A DNA stretch of 64,000 bases from NCBI RefSeq assembly GCF_000309385.1, contig NZ_JH976537.1, positions 3,280,540 to 3,344,539 on the forward strand, in the 5' to 3' direction. The translations under genes and the position numbers were made by a program. Source of the stretch: Nodosilinea nodulosa PCC 7104. Lineage in GTDB: Bacteria > Cyanobacteriota > Cyanobacteriia > Phormidesmidales > Phormidesmidaceae. Under the pieces are notes generated by a model, which saw only the letters and a list, made by a program, of their open reading frames with translations, was not told where the DNA came from and ran no database searches. Below, one piece after another: positions 42,982 to 51,157 of the stretch. Position 1 is the stretch's first letter, and each line of letters starts with the position of its first letter.

Positions 42982-44670
42982 ATGACAACAGCAGGCTCGG
43001 TATGGCAGCAGCTCCGACACAAAAAACTCGATCTGGATCAGGCTCTATCGCTGCTGGTGAATGAGCAGGGCCGGGTGAATCTGGTTTTACTCGATCGCGA
43101 AGTCAGCGATCGCTTTTTTCGAGACTGCCAAGATCATCCTGCGCTGCCGCCGATTTTGCCGCTGCTGCTGTGGCGCAACCGCTACTACCTGGGCAGCCCC
43201 TCGCCGCTAGCGCCAGAGGACATTGATCAGCTCAGCGATCGCACCTCGACCGAAATTGTCATTATCAACATCAGCACCAAAAGCTATCACGCCTGGTTTC
43301 GCTTGCAGCGGCTCGACACCAACAAAATCGACGCCGAGCAGGTGATCAACCCGCTGACCGGCGAGCTGGAATCGGAGGATATTGGCGAGATTACCGAGCT
43401 GTTTCTGTCCAAAGCCGTCGATCAAATCAGCCGGATTAAAACGATTATTTCGGGCGCGCTGCGCAACCGGGCCAGCGATATTCACCTGGAGCCGATCCGC
43501 GCAGGGCTGCTGGTGCGCTACCGCATTGACGGCATTTTGCACGACATTACAACGCTGCCCCCCGACATCAGCCGCCGGGTGATCGTCGCCCTCAAGGTGA
43601 TGTGCAAAATGAACATTGCCGAAAGCCGGGTGCCCCAGGATGCCCGGATTGGCGATCGCTACTCGAAGACCTCCGACCTCGATGTCGAGCTGGACATGCG
43701 GGTCAGCACCCTGCCCTGCATCAACGGCGAAAAGGCCGTCATTCGCTTGCTGCCCCAGGAAAACCCCTTCACCACCATCAAAGAGCTGGGCTTTACCCCC
43801 CCGGCCCTTGAAATCTACGAAAACTGGCTGCGCCAGCCCCAGGGCATGATTATCTTTACCGGGCCAACCGGCTCGGGCAAAACCAGCACCCTCTACACCA
43901 GCCTGCAGCGGGTGGCCACCGAGCAGGTCAACGTGGTGACGGTGGAAGACCCGGTCGAGTACATTCTGCCGCGCATTACCCAAACCCAGGTGCACGAGGC
44001 GGCGGGCATGACCTTCGCCGCCGGAATGCGGGCCATTCTGCGCCAGGACCCCGACATCATTATGGTGGGCGAAGTGCGCGACAACGAAACCGCCGAGACC
44101 GCCGTGCGCGCCGCCCTTACCGGCCACCTGGTGCTGACCACCCTGCACACCAACGACGCGGTCAGCGCCATCCCCCGCCTCAAGGACATTGGCCCCGACC
44201 CCAGCCTGATCAGCGATGCCCTGCTGGGAATTGTAGCCCAGCGCCTGGTGCGCAAGGTCTGTCCCCACTGCGCCGTGCCCCACGAGCCGACCGCCCAGGA
44301 CCTCAAAATGCTCGGCATTACCTACGATCAGGCCCATGCCGACCAGTGGCGCATCGGCAAAGGCTGTCTGAAATGCTTTAACTCCGGCTACGCAGGCCGC
44401 GAAGCCGTAGTGGAACTGCTCAACGTAGACGATACCGTTCGCCAGATTATCTACGAAGGCACCCTGACCCAGCTCCACCGCTACCTGCACAAGTGCGGGC
44501 TGGAGTCTTTCCGAAAGGCGGCGATCGCCAAAGTCACCACCGGCCTCACCACCATGTCCGAAATTCTGCGGGTGCTCCCCTACAGCGCCTTCCACAAGCG
44601 CCATCACCTCCAAGAAGGAGCGGCCTTCAAGGCAAATCTGCGCAAACCCAGCCTCCACACCGCCGGCTAA
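42982..44670 (+). CDS. GspE/PilB-family secretion ATPase
   Basis: 562 residues. The ATPase core has Walker A GPTGSGKTS (~294-302), the Asp box VNVVTVEDPVEY, Walker B IIMVGEVRDNETAE and the His box LTTLHTND. A tetra-cysteine zinc module follows (CPHC at 427 and CLKC at 462). These define the motor of type IV pili or type II secretion (PilB/GspE). It is shorter than cyanobacterial PilB1 (about 670) and its N-terminal ~150 residues do not show a clear MshEN domain, so it is probably a second PilB-like paralogue. No pilC or pilT is adjacent. A GGAGTGAG-type ribosome site precedes ATG 42982. Confidence 0.93.
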   Translation: MTTAGSVWQQLRHKKLDLDQALSLLVNEQGRVNLVLLDREVSDRFFRDCQDHPALPPILPLLLWRNRYYLGSPSPLAPEDIDQLSDRTSTEIVIINISTKSYHAWFRLQRLDTNKIDAEQVINPLTGELESEDIGEITELFLSKAVDQISRIKTIISGALRNRASDIHLEPIRAGLLVRYRIDGILHDITTLPPDISRRVIVALKVMCKMNIAESRVPQDARIGDRYSKTSDLDVELDMRVSTLPCINGEKAVIRLLPQENPFTTIKELGFTPPALEIYENWLRQPQGMIIFTGPTGSGKTSTLYTSLQRVATEQVNVVTVEDPVEYILPRITQTQVHEAAGMTFAAGMRAILRQDPDIIMVGEVRDNETAETAVRAALTGHLVLTTLHTNDAVSAIPRLKDIGPDPSLISDALLGIVAQRLVRKVCPHCAVPHEPTAQDLKMLGITYDQAHADQWRIGKGCLKCFNSGYAGREAVVELLNVDDTVRQIIYEGTLTQLHRYLHKCGLESFRKAAIAKVTTGLTTMSEILRVLPYSAFHKRHHLQEGAAFKANLRKPSLHTAG

Positions 44671-44673
44671 CGA

Positions 44674-44752
44674 TCCCCCACCCTCCCCCATCTCCCCCAT
44701 CTCCCCCACCTCCCCTATCTCCCCCACCTCCCTTTATCTCCCCACTTCCCCA
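44674..44752. repeat. C-rich heptamer-type minisatellite
   Basis: Tandem variants of CCCCCAT/CTCCCCCA between the secretion ATPase gene and azlC. It runs into azlC: the last codons of azlC (GEVGR and stop) are formed by it. Similar tracts lie at 52208-52270, 54757-54932 and 58204-58292. Confidence 0.85.
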
Positions 44753-45474
44753 TCCGGTGAAAACAGCCGCGTTTCGAGCCAGTAACCCACTGCTACCCCC
44801 GCGATCGCCGCCACCATTAGCCCCAATTTATGAGGCAATCCATTCGCCAAAACAGATGCCAGGGCCGCAACGGCGATCGCTCCCACCATCGGCCTCGTCG
44901 TCGCGTAGGGCACGACCATGCCAATAAACGTCGCCACCATGGCAAAGTCCAGCCCCCAGGCCGCCGCGTTGGGGATCAGCTGCCCCGCCGTCAGCCCCAG
45001 CAGGGTGCAAAACACCCAGTTGATGTACATGGCCAGGGCCGCACCCAGGTAGTACCAGTGCTTGTGGGGGCTGGGGTCGGGCTGCTGGTAGCGGCGAATG
45101 GTGACAGCAAAGACTTCATCGGCCAGAAAAAAGCCGATCGCCGCTTTCCACTTCTGGGGCGCTCCCTGCACATAGGGCAGCAGGCTGGCGGAATAGAGCA
45201 TGTGCCGCAGGTTTACCACCACCGTGGTGAGCACCACCAGCGGCAGGGTGCTGCCCGCCGCCAGCAGCCCCAGGGCAATAAACTGGGCTGAGCCAGCAAA
45301 CACAAAGACCGACATGCCCAGGGTGGCCCCAAAAGACAGGCCGCTGCCCTGGGCCAGGGTGCCAAAAATAATGCCAAAGGGAATCGCCCCCACCACCAGG
45401 GGAAAAATGTCGCGGGCCCCGGCCCGGCTCTCTTGCCAGGGCGATTTCACGATGAACTCGGTTGAGCTAGACAA
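44734..45474 (-). CDS. azlC: AzlC-family branched-chain amino acid exporter
   Basis: A 246-residue membrane protein with AzlC blocks: ARDIFPLVVGAIPFGIIFGT, FVFAGSAQFIALGLL, NLRHMLYSASL and FFLADEVFAVTI. With AzlD it exports branched-chain amino acids or their analogues. The start is TTG 45474, supported by AGGAG about 7 nt upstream; no better ATG is near. It is divergent from ndbB (74 nt). The C-terminus is encoded in a C-rich minisatellite, so the final residues are probably variable. Its partner azlD is displaced to 36343. Confidence 0.92.
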   Translation of the reverse strand: MSSSTEFIVKSPWQESRAGARDIFPLVVGAIPFGIIFGTLAQGSGLSFGATLGMSVFVFAGSAQFIALGLLAAGSTLPLVVLTTVVVNLRHMLYSASLLPYVQGAPQKWKAAIGFFLADEVFAVTIRRYQQPDPSPHKHWYYLGAALAMYINWVFCTLLGLTAGQLIPNAAAWGLDFAMVATFIGMVVPYATTRPMVGAIAVAALASVLANGLPHKLGLMVAAIAGVAVGYWLETRLFSPDGEVGR

Positions 45475-45548
45475 AAGAAATCTCCTAAACCCGGATGACT
45501 CTCTCTATTTTGAGTTAGAAGAAAGAAGAGGTATCACGATTTTTCGCT

Positions 45549-46748
45549 ATGGCAGACGCTCCCCAATCGATTTGCATTCTCGGCGGCGGCTTTGGCGGCC
45601 TCTACACGGCCCTGCGCCTGAGCCAGCTGCCCTGGGAGGGCACCTCGCCCACCATTACCCTGGTGGACTGCAACGATCGCTTTCTCTTTCTGCCCCTCCT
45701 CTACGAACTGGTCACCGACGAGCTGCAAACCTGGGAAATTGCCCCCCCCTACACCGAACTGCTGGCCGGTACCCCGGTGCAGTTTCGCCAGGCCGCAGTT
45801 GCCGCCATTGATTTGGATCAACACCGGGTCAGCCTCGGCGACGGCATGATGCTCACCTACGATCGCCTGGTGCTGGCCCTGGGGGGCACCACGCCCATGG
45901 ACATGGCCCCCGGCGTGGCCGAGCACGCCCTGGCCTTTCGCACCCTCGACGATGCCTACCAGCTCAAGGAGCGCCTGCGCCTGCTAGAAGCCTCCGACGC
46001 TGAGAAAATCCGCGTGGCGGTGGTGGGCGGCGGCTACAGCGGCGTGGAGCTGGCCTGCAAAGTGGCGGAACATTTAGGAGAGCGCGGCCGCATCCGCCTG
46101 ATTGAACGCACCGACATGATTCTCCGCACCTCGCCAGAGCACAACCGCGAGGTGGCCCAGAAAGCTCTCTCGGACCTGGGCGTGTGGGTTGATCTCGAAA
46201 CCGCCGTGGATAGCGTCACCGCCGACACCATTACCCTCACCTACCGCGAACAGACCGACATTTTGCCCGTCGATCTGGTGCTCTGGACGGTGGGTACTAA
46301 GGTAAACGAGGTGATTGCCAACCTGCCGCTGAAGCACAGCGATCGCCAGCAGGTCGTCGTGCAGCCCACGCTGGAGTCGGTCGATCGCCCCGGCGTGTAT
46401 GCCCTGGGCGATGTGGCCGACTGCCGCGATGCCGAGGGCCAGCAGATGGCCGCCACCGCCCAGGTGGCCCTGCAACAGGCCGACTTTGTGGGGTGGAATA
46501 TCTGGGCAGCTCTGTGCGATCGCCCCCAGCTGCCCTTCCGCTACAACCACCTGGGCGAAATGATGACCCTCGGCACCAGCCGCGCCACCCTCACCGGGCT
46601 AGGCGTGCAGCTCGACGGCGAACTGGCCCACGTGGCGCGCCGCCTGGCCTACCTCTACCGCATGCCCACCTTTAACCACCAGGTGCGCGTCGGCATCAAC
46701 TGGATGACAAAGCCGCTGCGGGATCTGCTGGCGGGGTCTGCCTCTTAG
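45549..46748 (+). CDS. ndbB: Type II NAD(P)H dehydrogenase, NdbB group (demethylphylloquinone reductase)
   Basis: 399 residues with two Rossmann folds: the FAD-binding ICILGGGFGGLYTALRL near the N-terminus and the NAD(P)H-binding VAVVGGGYSGVELACK near 155, plus the FAD-closing GVYALGDVADC. From memory the sequence follows Synechocystis Slr1743 (NdbB) closely (FLPLLYELVTDELQTWEIAP, HLGERGRIRLIER, LYRMPTFNHQVRVGINW). NdbB reduces demethylphylloquinone, allowing its methylation to phylloquinone for photosystem I. No transmembrane helix, as expected of a membrane-associated NDH-2. Complete. Confidence 0.93.
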   Translation: MADAPQSICILGGGFGGLYTALRLSQLPWEGTSPTITLVDCNDRFLFLPLLYELVTDELQTWEIAPPYTELLAGTPVQFRQAAVAAIDLDQHRVSLGDGMMLTYDRLVLALGGTTPMDMAPGVAEHALAFRTLDDAYQLKERLRLLEASDAEKIRVAVVGGGYSGVELACKVAEHLGERGRIRLIERTDMILRTSPEHNREVAQKALSDLGVWVDLETAVDSVTADTITLTYREQTDILPVDLVLWTVGTKVNEVIANLPLKHSDRQQVVVQPTLESVDRPGVYALGDVADCRDAEGQQMAATAQVALQQADFVGWNIWAALCDRPQLPFRYNHLGEMMTLGTSRATLTGLGVQLDGELAHVARRLAYLYRMPTFNHQVRVGINWMTKPLRDLLAGSAS

Positions 46749-46775
46749 CTCGAAATCTAGCGCCCCCAAGCCAGC

Positions 46776-47264
46776 ATTGTCGTCAGCGATACCTCTCCAA
46801 TCTCCAATCTCATCTTAGTGGGACAGATTGATCTGCTCCCCCAGCTTTTTGGTACCGTTATCATCCCCGCCGCCGTTTATCAAGAACTCCTCGCTAACGG
46901 CAAAAATCACCCGGTTACCCAAACCCTACAGTCCCTGGAGTGGCTAGAAATCCGTTCCATCAGCGACCAGGGTCGCGTAGATGCCCTTGAGCGCGATCGC
47001 AACCTTGACCCTGGAGAAGCCAATGCGATCGTCTTAGCGTTAGAGCTTCAAGCTACTCAACCCCTCATCGACGAGCGCTTGGGACGCCTCGAAGCGAAGC
47101 GACAGGGCTTGCGCGTCACCGGCATATTAGGCGTTTTATTGGCGGCCAAGCGGCAAACCTTACTTTCAGAAATTCGCCCAGTCATGAATGCGCTGATTCA
47201 GCAAGCCAACTTTCGCATTAGCCCCCAGCTCTATCGTGAAGTTTTGCAGCTAGCAGGAGAGTAA
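46776..47264 (+). pseudogene. Orphan DUF3368 PIN-like toxin without a normal start codon
   Basis: The conserved N-terminus IVVSDTSPISNLILVGQIDL is encoded in frame from 46776, including the catalytic Asp in SDTSP. However, no ATG, GTG or TTG lies between the upstream stop (46758-46760) and that motif: the expected start position is AGC, followed by ATT. The first standard start in frame is GTG 46818, which would drop the catalytic Asp. The rest (DPGEANAIVLALELQATQPL, IDERLGRLEAKRQGLRVTG) is intact to 47264. The usual upstream UPF0175 antitoxin is absent, as ndbB ends 28 nt before. Either a decayed toxin or one translated from a rare ATT. Confidence 0.75.
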
Positions 47265-47350
47265 CCAGGCTATAGTGAAAAAACTCCTCAAAGCCCTATT
47301 TTCTCGTTTTCTTGTACTGGGCGGCAAAACGTCAAGAGCGGCCAAATTGC

Positions 47351-49405
47351 CTATGATTTACAATTGGCAAGTCTGGATGCAAGAGAAAAGAATCCGCCCA
47401 CCCGTCCACCGCCCAGCATAGGGAGATGACCGACTGGTGCGGAAGTTCTAAAAGTTACATCGGAGTAGTAAATTACGCTATCTATCGAACTGTTCTTCCA
47501 TCGCCAGCCGACTTTGTCGCCAAACTTTTCCCAAGTCTTATCACCCGGATAGTGGCCGTCGAGTTTTGCCCCACACTCAACGTAAATTTGCTTTTGCACG
47601 CTAAAGCCGAATCGCCCCTTACTATAGTTTACCCATAGCTGGTCAATGGTCAGTAGGTCAGCGCAGGGAAAGCTTAATAGCTCTGCATCTCGAATCCAGT
47701 CACCATCTTGGCGACCAACGACCTCCAACATACGGAGATAAGTTTCATAATCAGCGGCTTCCCAGTCACCTGTCTTGAGAAAGCCGTGTAGCTTTCTATA
47801 GTCGATACCTTTATCTGAATTGAGCAAGTCTTTAGCATCAGAGGAAAACGCAGTTTCACACTCCTGAAGCCTGGACATGAGAGTGTGTAGACATTGCATG
47901 CTACCTCCCCAGGCAGGAATGAAGGGCAAGTGCCCTTGAGGAGCTAAATTGCTAAAATCCAGGTCTTTGCGTCTTTTCCAAGCAATTTTGAGCCAGCCTA
48001 CTCTTTCCCCAAAGCAACGAGCAATATCAATATCCAATAACTTGTCTTTGAAATTGTCTCCGCATTCAAGGAGAATCCTCTTTTGCACGGTGAGTCCAAA
48101 ATTTTCATTACTGTACTTTGTCCACAACCTGTCAATGGTCAGTAAATCAGTGCTAGGGAAGTTCGCAAAGTCATCATCAGTTAAATAACCTTCGGTTTCT
48201 TTCCTGAGAACTCGTAATGTGATTGCTTGAGTTTCTTGATCAGCGGCATTCCAGCTACCTATCCTCAACAAATCTCGCAGATTTCTGTAGTCGATTCCTG
48301 TCTCAGATTCCAATAAATCTTCGCTAGCGGTTTCACTGCTCAATACTGGTTCCGGAGAAGTTTCATCAGTTCCACAGAAATCTGCTGTAAGCACATCGTT
48401 AACCGTTGTAGTGGAAGCAGTGACCGACCGGCTTGAGATGTCTCCAGTGTTAGGCGTCTGAATCTTGTCAGGTTCCTGAATCGCTCGATTCTGGAGCTGA
48501 CTACGAATCTCTGCCCACAGGTTCATCACCTCCAGATCGGCTCCCATTGCCAGGGCATTAAGCCGAATGCAGATTTGCTCAGCCAGGGCTGGATTGGTCT
48601 GCTTATATCGATGTACATCCAGCTTTAGCAGGTCGATATCGGCCTGTCGGGCATACTGCGGAATCAGAATAAAGTGCTGCTTTTCGATCGGGTCTACGCT
48701 GATGCGGGGCACCTGGGCCGGAGCTTTGCCGTACTGTTGGCAGAGAGCGGGTACTCGCTGCGTTAAGTAGCGGCCCAGGCGCTCTACAGTGGCGCAGCTG
48801 CGCTCTCCTGATAGCTGCAGGGCTTCCAAAAAAGCATAGGTAAACGCCCCCTGCCCCAGCTCCTCAATTTCCCAGGCTTTTTGCGTTGGCTGGCACGAGG
48901 CCAGAGTAATCACGCCCTTCTGGCTGTCTCGGCCAATGCCTAACCCGTCGCGGCTGCCCTGGCTGCGGCAGGCATCTAAAATCATAATCACGTTATCGGC
49001 CCCGCAGCGGCTGAGGCGCTCTTGCACATAGTTCACCGTCAGCCCGGCGATCACCTCGGCCCCGCGCGAGTTGGCATCCATCGGCATCAGGTAATCGCGG
49101 TCTTGGTGGCGCTCGCCATGGCCCGCAAAGAAAAACCAGCAGTTGTCGCCCGTGCTCAAAAAGGGGCTCTCGAAGCGATCTTGCAAAAAGGTGATCAGGT
49201 TGCCGTAGGTGGGTTGGGTAGGAATGGTTTGACCCGTAGGCAGAGTCAGCGGAGGTGAATTGTCGGTAAAAAAGCACACCTCGAACCCGGCACTGGCAAA
49301 AAAATCTTTGACCCGCTCGGCATCTTGCTTGGCATACTTCAGCGGAGCAAAGTTCACCGGGTTGTAGTCGTTAATGCCAATGACCAGCGCCCAGTTTTTC
49401 GCCAT
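47351..49405 (-). CDS. Caspase-like protease fused to two GUN4 domains
   Basis: 684 residues. Residues 1-250 are a peptidase C14 (orthocaspase) domain with the catalytic dyad His96 (FFAGHGE) and Cys146 (ILDACRSQG). A helical and then low-complexity linker spans 251-364. Two tandem GUN4 domains follow, 365-517 and 529-681, each with GIDYR-x-L, a LLTID-x-LW-x-x-Y-S motif, and G-x-VGW then GHLP. GUN4 binds Mg-porphyrin intermediates and stimulates Mg-chelatase, or serves as a signalling module in fusion proteins. Cyanobacterial caspases fused to other domains are known; this duplication is unusual. The 3' part has lower GC than the 5' part. Likely cotranscribed with the small gene 21 nt upstream. 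Confidence 0.93.
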   Translation of the reverse strand: MAKNWALVIGINDYNPVNFAPLKYAKQDAERVKDFFASAGFEVCFFTDNSPPLTLPTGQTIPTQPTYGNLITFLQDRFESPFLSTGDNCWFFFAGHGERHQDRDYLMPMDANSRGAEVIAGLTVNYVQERLSRCGADNVIMILDACRSQGSRDGLGIGRDSQKGVITLASCQPTQKAWEIEELGQGAFTYAFLEALQLSGERSCATVERLGRYLTQRVPALCQQYGKAPAQVPRISVDPIEKQHFILIPQYARQADIDLLKLDVHRYKQTNPALAEQICIRLNALAMGADLEVMNLWAEIRSQLQNRAIQEPDKIQTPNTGDISSRSVTASTTTVNDVLTADFCGTDETSPEPVLSSETASEDLLESETGIDYRNLRDLLRIGSWNAADQETQAITLRVLRKETEGYLTDDDFANFPSTDLLTIDRLWTKYSNENFGLTVQKRILLECGDNFKDKLLDIDIARCFGERVGWLKIAWKRRKDLDFSNLAPQGHLPFIPAWGGSMQCLHTLMSRLQECETAFSSDAKDLLNSDKGIDYRKLHGFLKTGDWEAADYETYLRMLEVVGRQDGDWIRDAELLSFPCADLLTIDQLWVNYSKGRFGFSVQKQIYVECGAKLDGHYPGDKTWEKFGDKVGWRWKNSSIDSVIYYSDVTFRTSAPVGHLPMLGGGRVGGFFSLASRLANCKS

Positions 49406-49426
49406 CTCGCCAAATAAGCTACTGAT

Positions 49427-49780
49427 TTAAGCCTTTTTCTTGAAGCGCAGCGTCATTGCGCCGCTGCCGCCCACCTTTGTGCCCGATCCTAACAGGCTCA
49501 ACTGCCCTTCGCCACTGACCTCAACTGACAGCTCAATCTCGTCAAGCTCCATACTGCCGAGTTCCGTCGCGCGAGCCTGGGCGTGCTGTATCACCCGACC
49601 CATGGTTTGCAAAAAGTCGGCCATGCCCTGCTCTAGCTTCTCCGCCGAAACCGGAATGCCAGGACGACTGACCGCTGATGTACGGGGTTGGTCATCGGCG
49701 TAGGGGTTGCGAGGATTGTTGCCATCCCGCCCCCCACTAGGGGCTGTATCTGTAATGACGTAGATATAGTCGTCAGCCAT
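49427..49780 (-). CDS. Small protein with Pepco/Trypco-like character, caspase partner
   Basis: 117 residues from ATG 49780 (MADDYIYVITDTAPSGGRDG). The N-terminus is polar and disordered. A helical segment follows (VSAEKLEQGMADFLQTMGRV), then a C-terminal strand-rich part (MELDEIELSVEVSGEGQLSL, LGSGTKVGGSGAMTLRFKKK). This ending is typical of the small peptidase-associated Pepco/Trypco families described in bacterial conflict and apoptosis-like systems (assignment from memory). The next gene downstream, 21 nt away, is a caspase, which fits the association. It is likely a substrate, adaptor or regulator of the caspase. Confidence 0.72.
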   Translation of the reverse strand: MADDYIYVITDTAPSGGRDGNNPRNPYADDQPRTSAVSRPGIPVSAEKLEQGMADFLQTMGRVIQHAQARATELGSMELDEIELSVEVSGEGQLSLLGSGTKVGGSGAMTLRFKKKA

Positions 49781-49978
49781 GGCAGATTTCAGTAATGACG
49801 GAGGTTGCGTGCTCTGCAAGTTTAACCTTCAAAACTGGGTTCCCTCATATCCTTCTTGAGCTGTGGCAGTGATCACGCTCAGAACAACGCTCTAGTCGCC
49901 CGAAATGCAGCCGGTGAAAAACTCCCTGCAACAGTCTGTCATAATGCATCTGAGAATTTTGGACGCCAGGACAGGCCC

Positions 49979-51085
49979 ATGAAAATCAACGACAAGCCCA
50001 CCAGAACCATTCGCCTGCACGAAGATAATCCTCGCGTGGTGCAGGTGATCGATCAGCGCCAGCTGCCCCACCAGCTCACCTGGATGGACCTGAATTCAGT
50101 GAATGAAGCCGCCTACGCGATCAAAGACATGGTGGTGCGGGGCGCGCCGCTGATTGGGGCCACCGCCGCCATGGGCATGTACCTGGCTGCCCTGGAAGCC
50201 GTTGATGTAGACGACTTTCGCGACTTCTTGCACCAGGCTGCCCACACCCTGGGCCAGACCCGCCCCACCGCCGTCAATTTGCACTGGGCGCTGACCTCCC
50301 AGCTCCACGCCCTGCGAGAGGTGGCCACGGCCCCAGAGGCGGTCGATCGCCTGCGCCAAAATGCCGAAGCCATCATCGACGCCGATGAAGAGCAGTGCCG
50401 CCAGATCGGCCTCCACGGCGTCAAATTGATCGAGGAGATCCACGATCGCACCGGGCAGACCGTCAACATTTTGACTCACTGCAATGCTGGCTGGCTGGCC
50501 TGCGTCGACTGGGGCACCGCCACCTCGCCCATCTACCACGCCCACGATCGCGGCATTCCGGTGCATGTCTGGGTCGATGAGACTCGTCCGCGTAACCAGG
50601 GGGCCAAGCTCACCGCCTGGGAACTGGGCCAGCACGGCGTACCCCACACGGTGATACCCGACAACGCCGGGGGGCACCTGATGCAGCACGGCATGGTCGA
50701 TCTGGCGATCGTGGGCAGCGATCGCACCACCCGCCAGGGCGATGTCGCCAACAAAATCGGCACCTACCTCAAGGCCCTAGCCGCCCACGACAACGGCGTG
50801 CCCTTCTACGTCGCTCTGCCCTCCTCTACCCTCGACTGGACGCTGCGGGATGGGGTGAAAGAAATCCCCATCGAGCAGCGCAGCCCGGACGAGGTGAAAT
50901 ATATGGATGGCCTCTCGCCCCACGGCGTTACTTCGGTGCTGATTTGCCCTGAGTCTTCCCCAGCGGCCAACTATGGGTTTGACGTTACGCCCGCCCGCCT
51001 GGTGACGGGGCTGATTACCGAACGGGGTATTTGCCCAGCCTCGGAGGCTGGGCTGCTGGGCCTGTTTCCCGAGCAGACGGCATAA
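49979..51085 (+). CDS. mtnA: Methylthioribose-1-phosphate isomerase
   Basis: A methionine-salvage enzyme converting MTR-1-P to MTRu-1-P. The start is ATG 49979 (MKINDKPTRTIRL); the frame extends upstream but without conserved sequence. Motifs: VRGAPLIGATAAMG, THCNAGWLACVDWGTA with the catalytic Cys, VDETRPRNQGAKLTAWEL, and VGSDRTTRQGDVANKIGTY with the catalytic Asp. 368 residues. No other mtn gene is next to it. A perfect hairpin follows the stop directly. Confidence 0.95.
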   Translation: MKINDKPTRTIRLHEDNPRVVQVIDQRQLPHQLTWMDLNSVNEAAYAIKDMVVRGAPLIGATAAMGMYLAALEAVDVDDFRDFLHQAAHTLGQTRPTAVNLHWALTSQLHALREVATAPEAVDRLRQNAEAIIDADEEQCRQIGLHGVKLIEEIHDRTGQTVNILTHCNAGWLACVDWGTATSPIYHAHDRGIPVHVWVDETRPRNQGAKLTAWELGQHGVPHTVIPDNAGGHLMQHGMVDLAIVGSDRTTRQGDVANKIGTYLKALAAHDNGVPFYVALPSSTLDWTLRDGVKEIPIEQRSPDEVKYMDGLSPHGVTSVLICPESSPAANYGFDVTPARLVTGLITERGICPASEAGLLGLFPEQTA

Positions 51086-51110
51086 GGCCATGGTTTATGA
51101 CCATGGCCTT
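51084..51110 (+). terminator. Hairpin directly after mtnA
   Basis: AAGGCCATGGT (51084-51094) and ACCATGGCCTT (51100-51110): perfect 11-bp stem, 5-nt loop, overlapping the mtnA stop codon. Confidence 0.8.
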
Positions 51111-51127
51111 GGGGGGCATTCTGTGAC

Positions 51128-51154
51128 ACGGGCTCATCTGCCAGACGAGCCCGT
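51128..51154 (-). terminator. Hairpin after the sulfotransferase gene
   Basis: ACGGGCTC ... GAGCCCGT with further inner pairing (TCTG/AGA), lying 4 nt past the minus-strand stop at 51158. It faces the mtnA hairpin; each convergent gene has its own structure. Confidence 0.72.
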
Positions 51155-51157
51155 AGC

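Noticed and set aside
43207-44727. 506-codon minus-strand open frame over the secretion ATPase gene
   Set aside because: Antisense shadow; the plus strand has all GspE/PilB motifs.
49856-49978. N-terminal extension of MtnA
   Set aside because: Open in frame but unrelated to the family; the conserved protein starts at ATG 49979.
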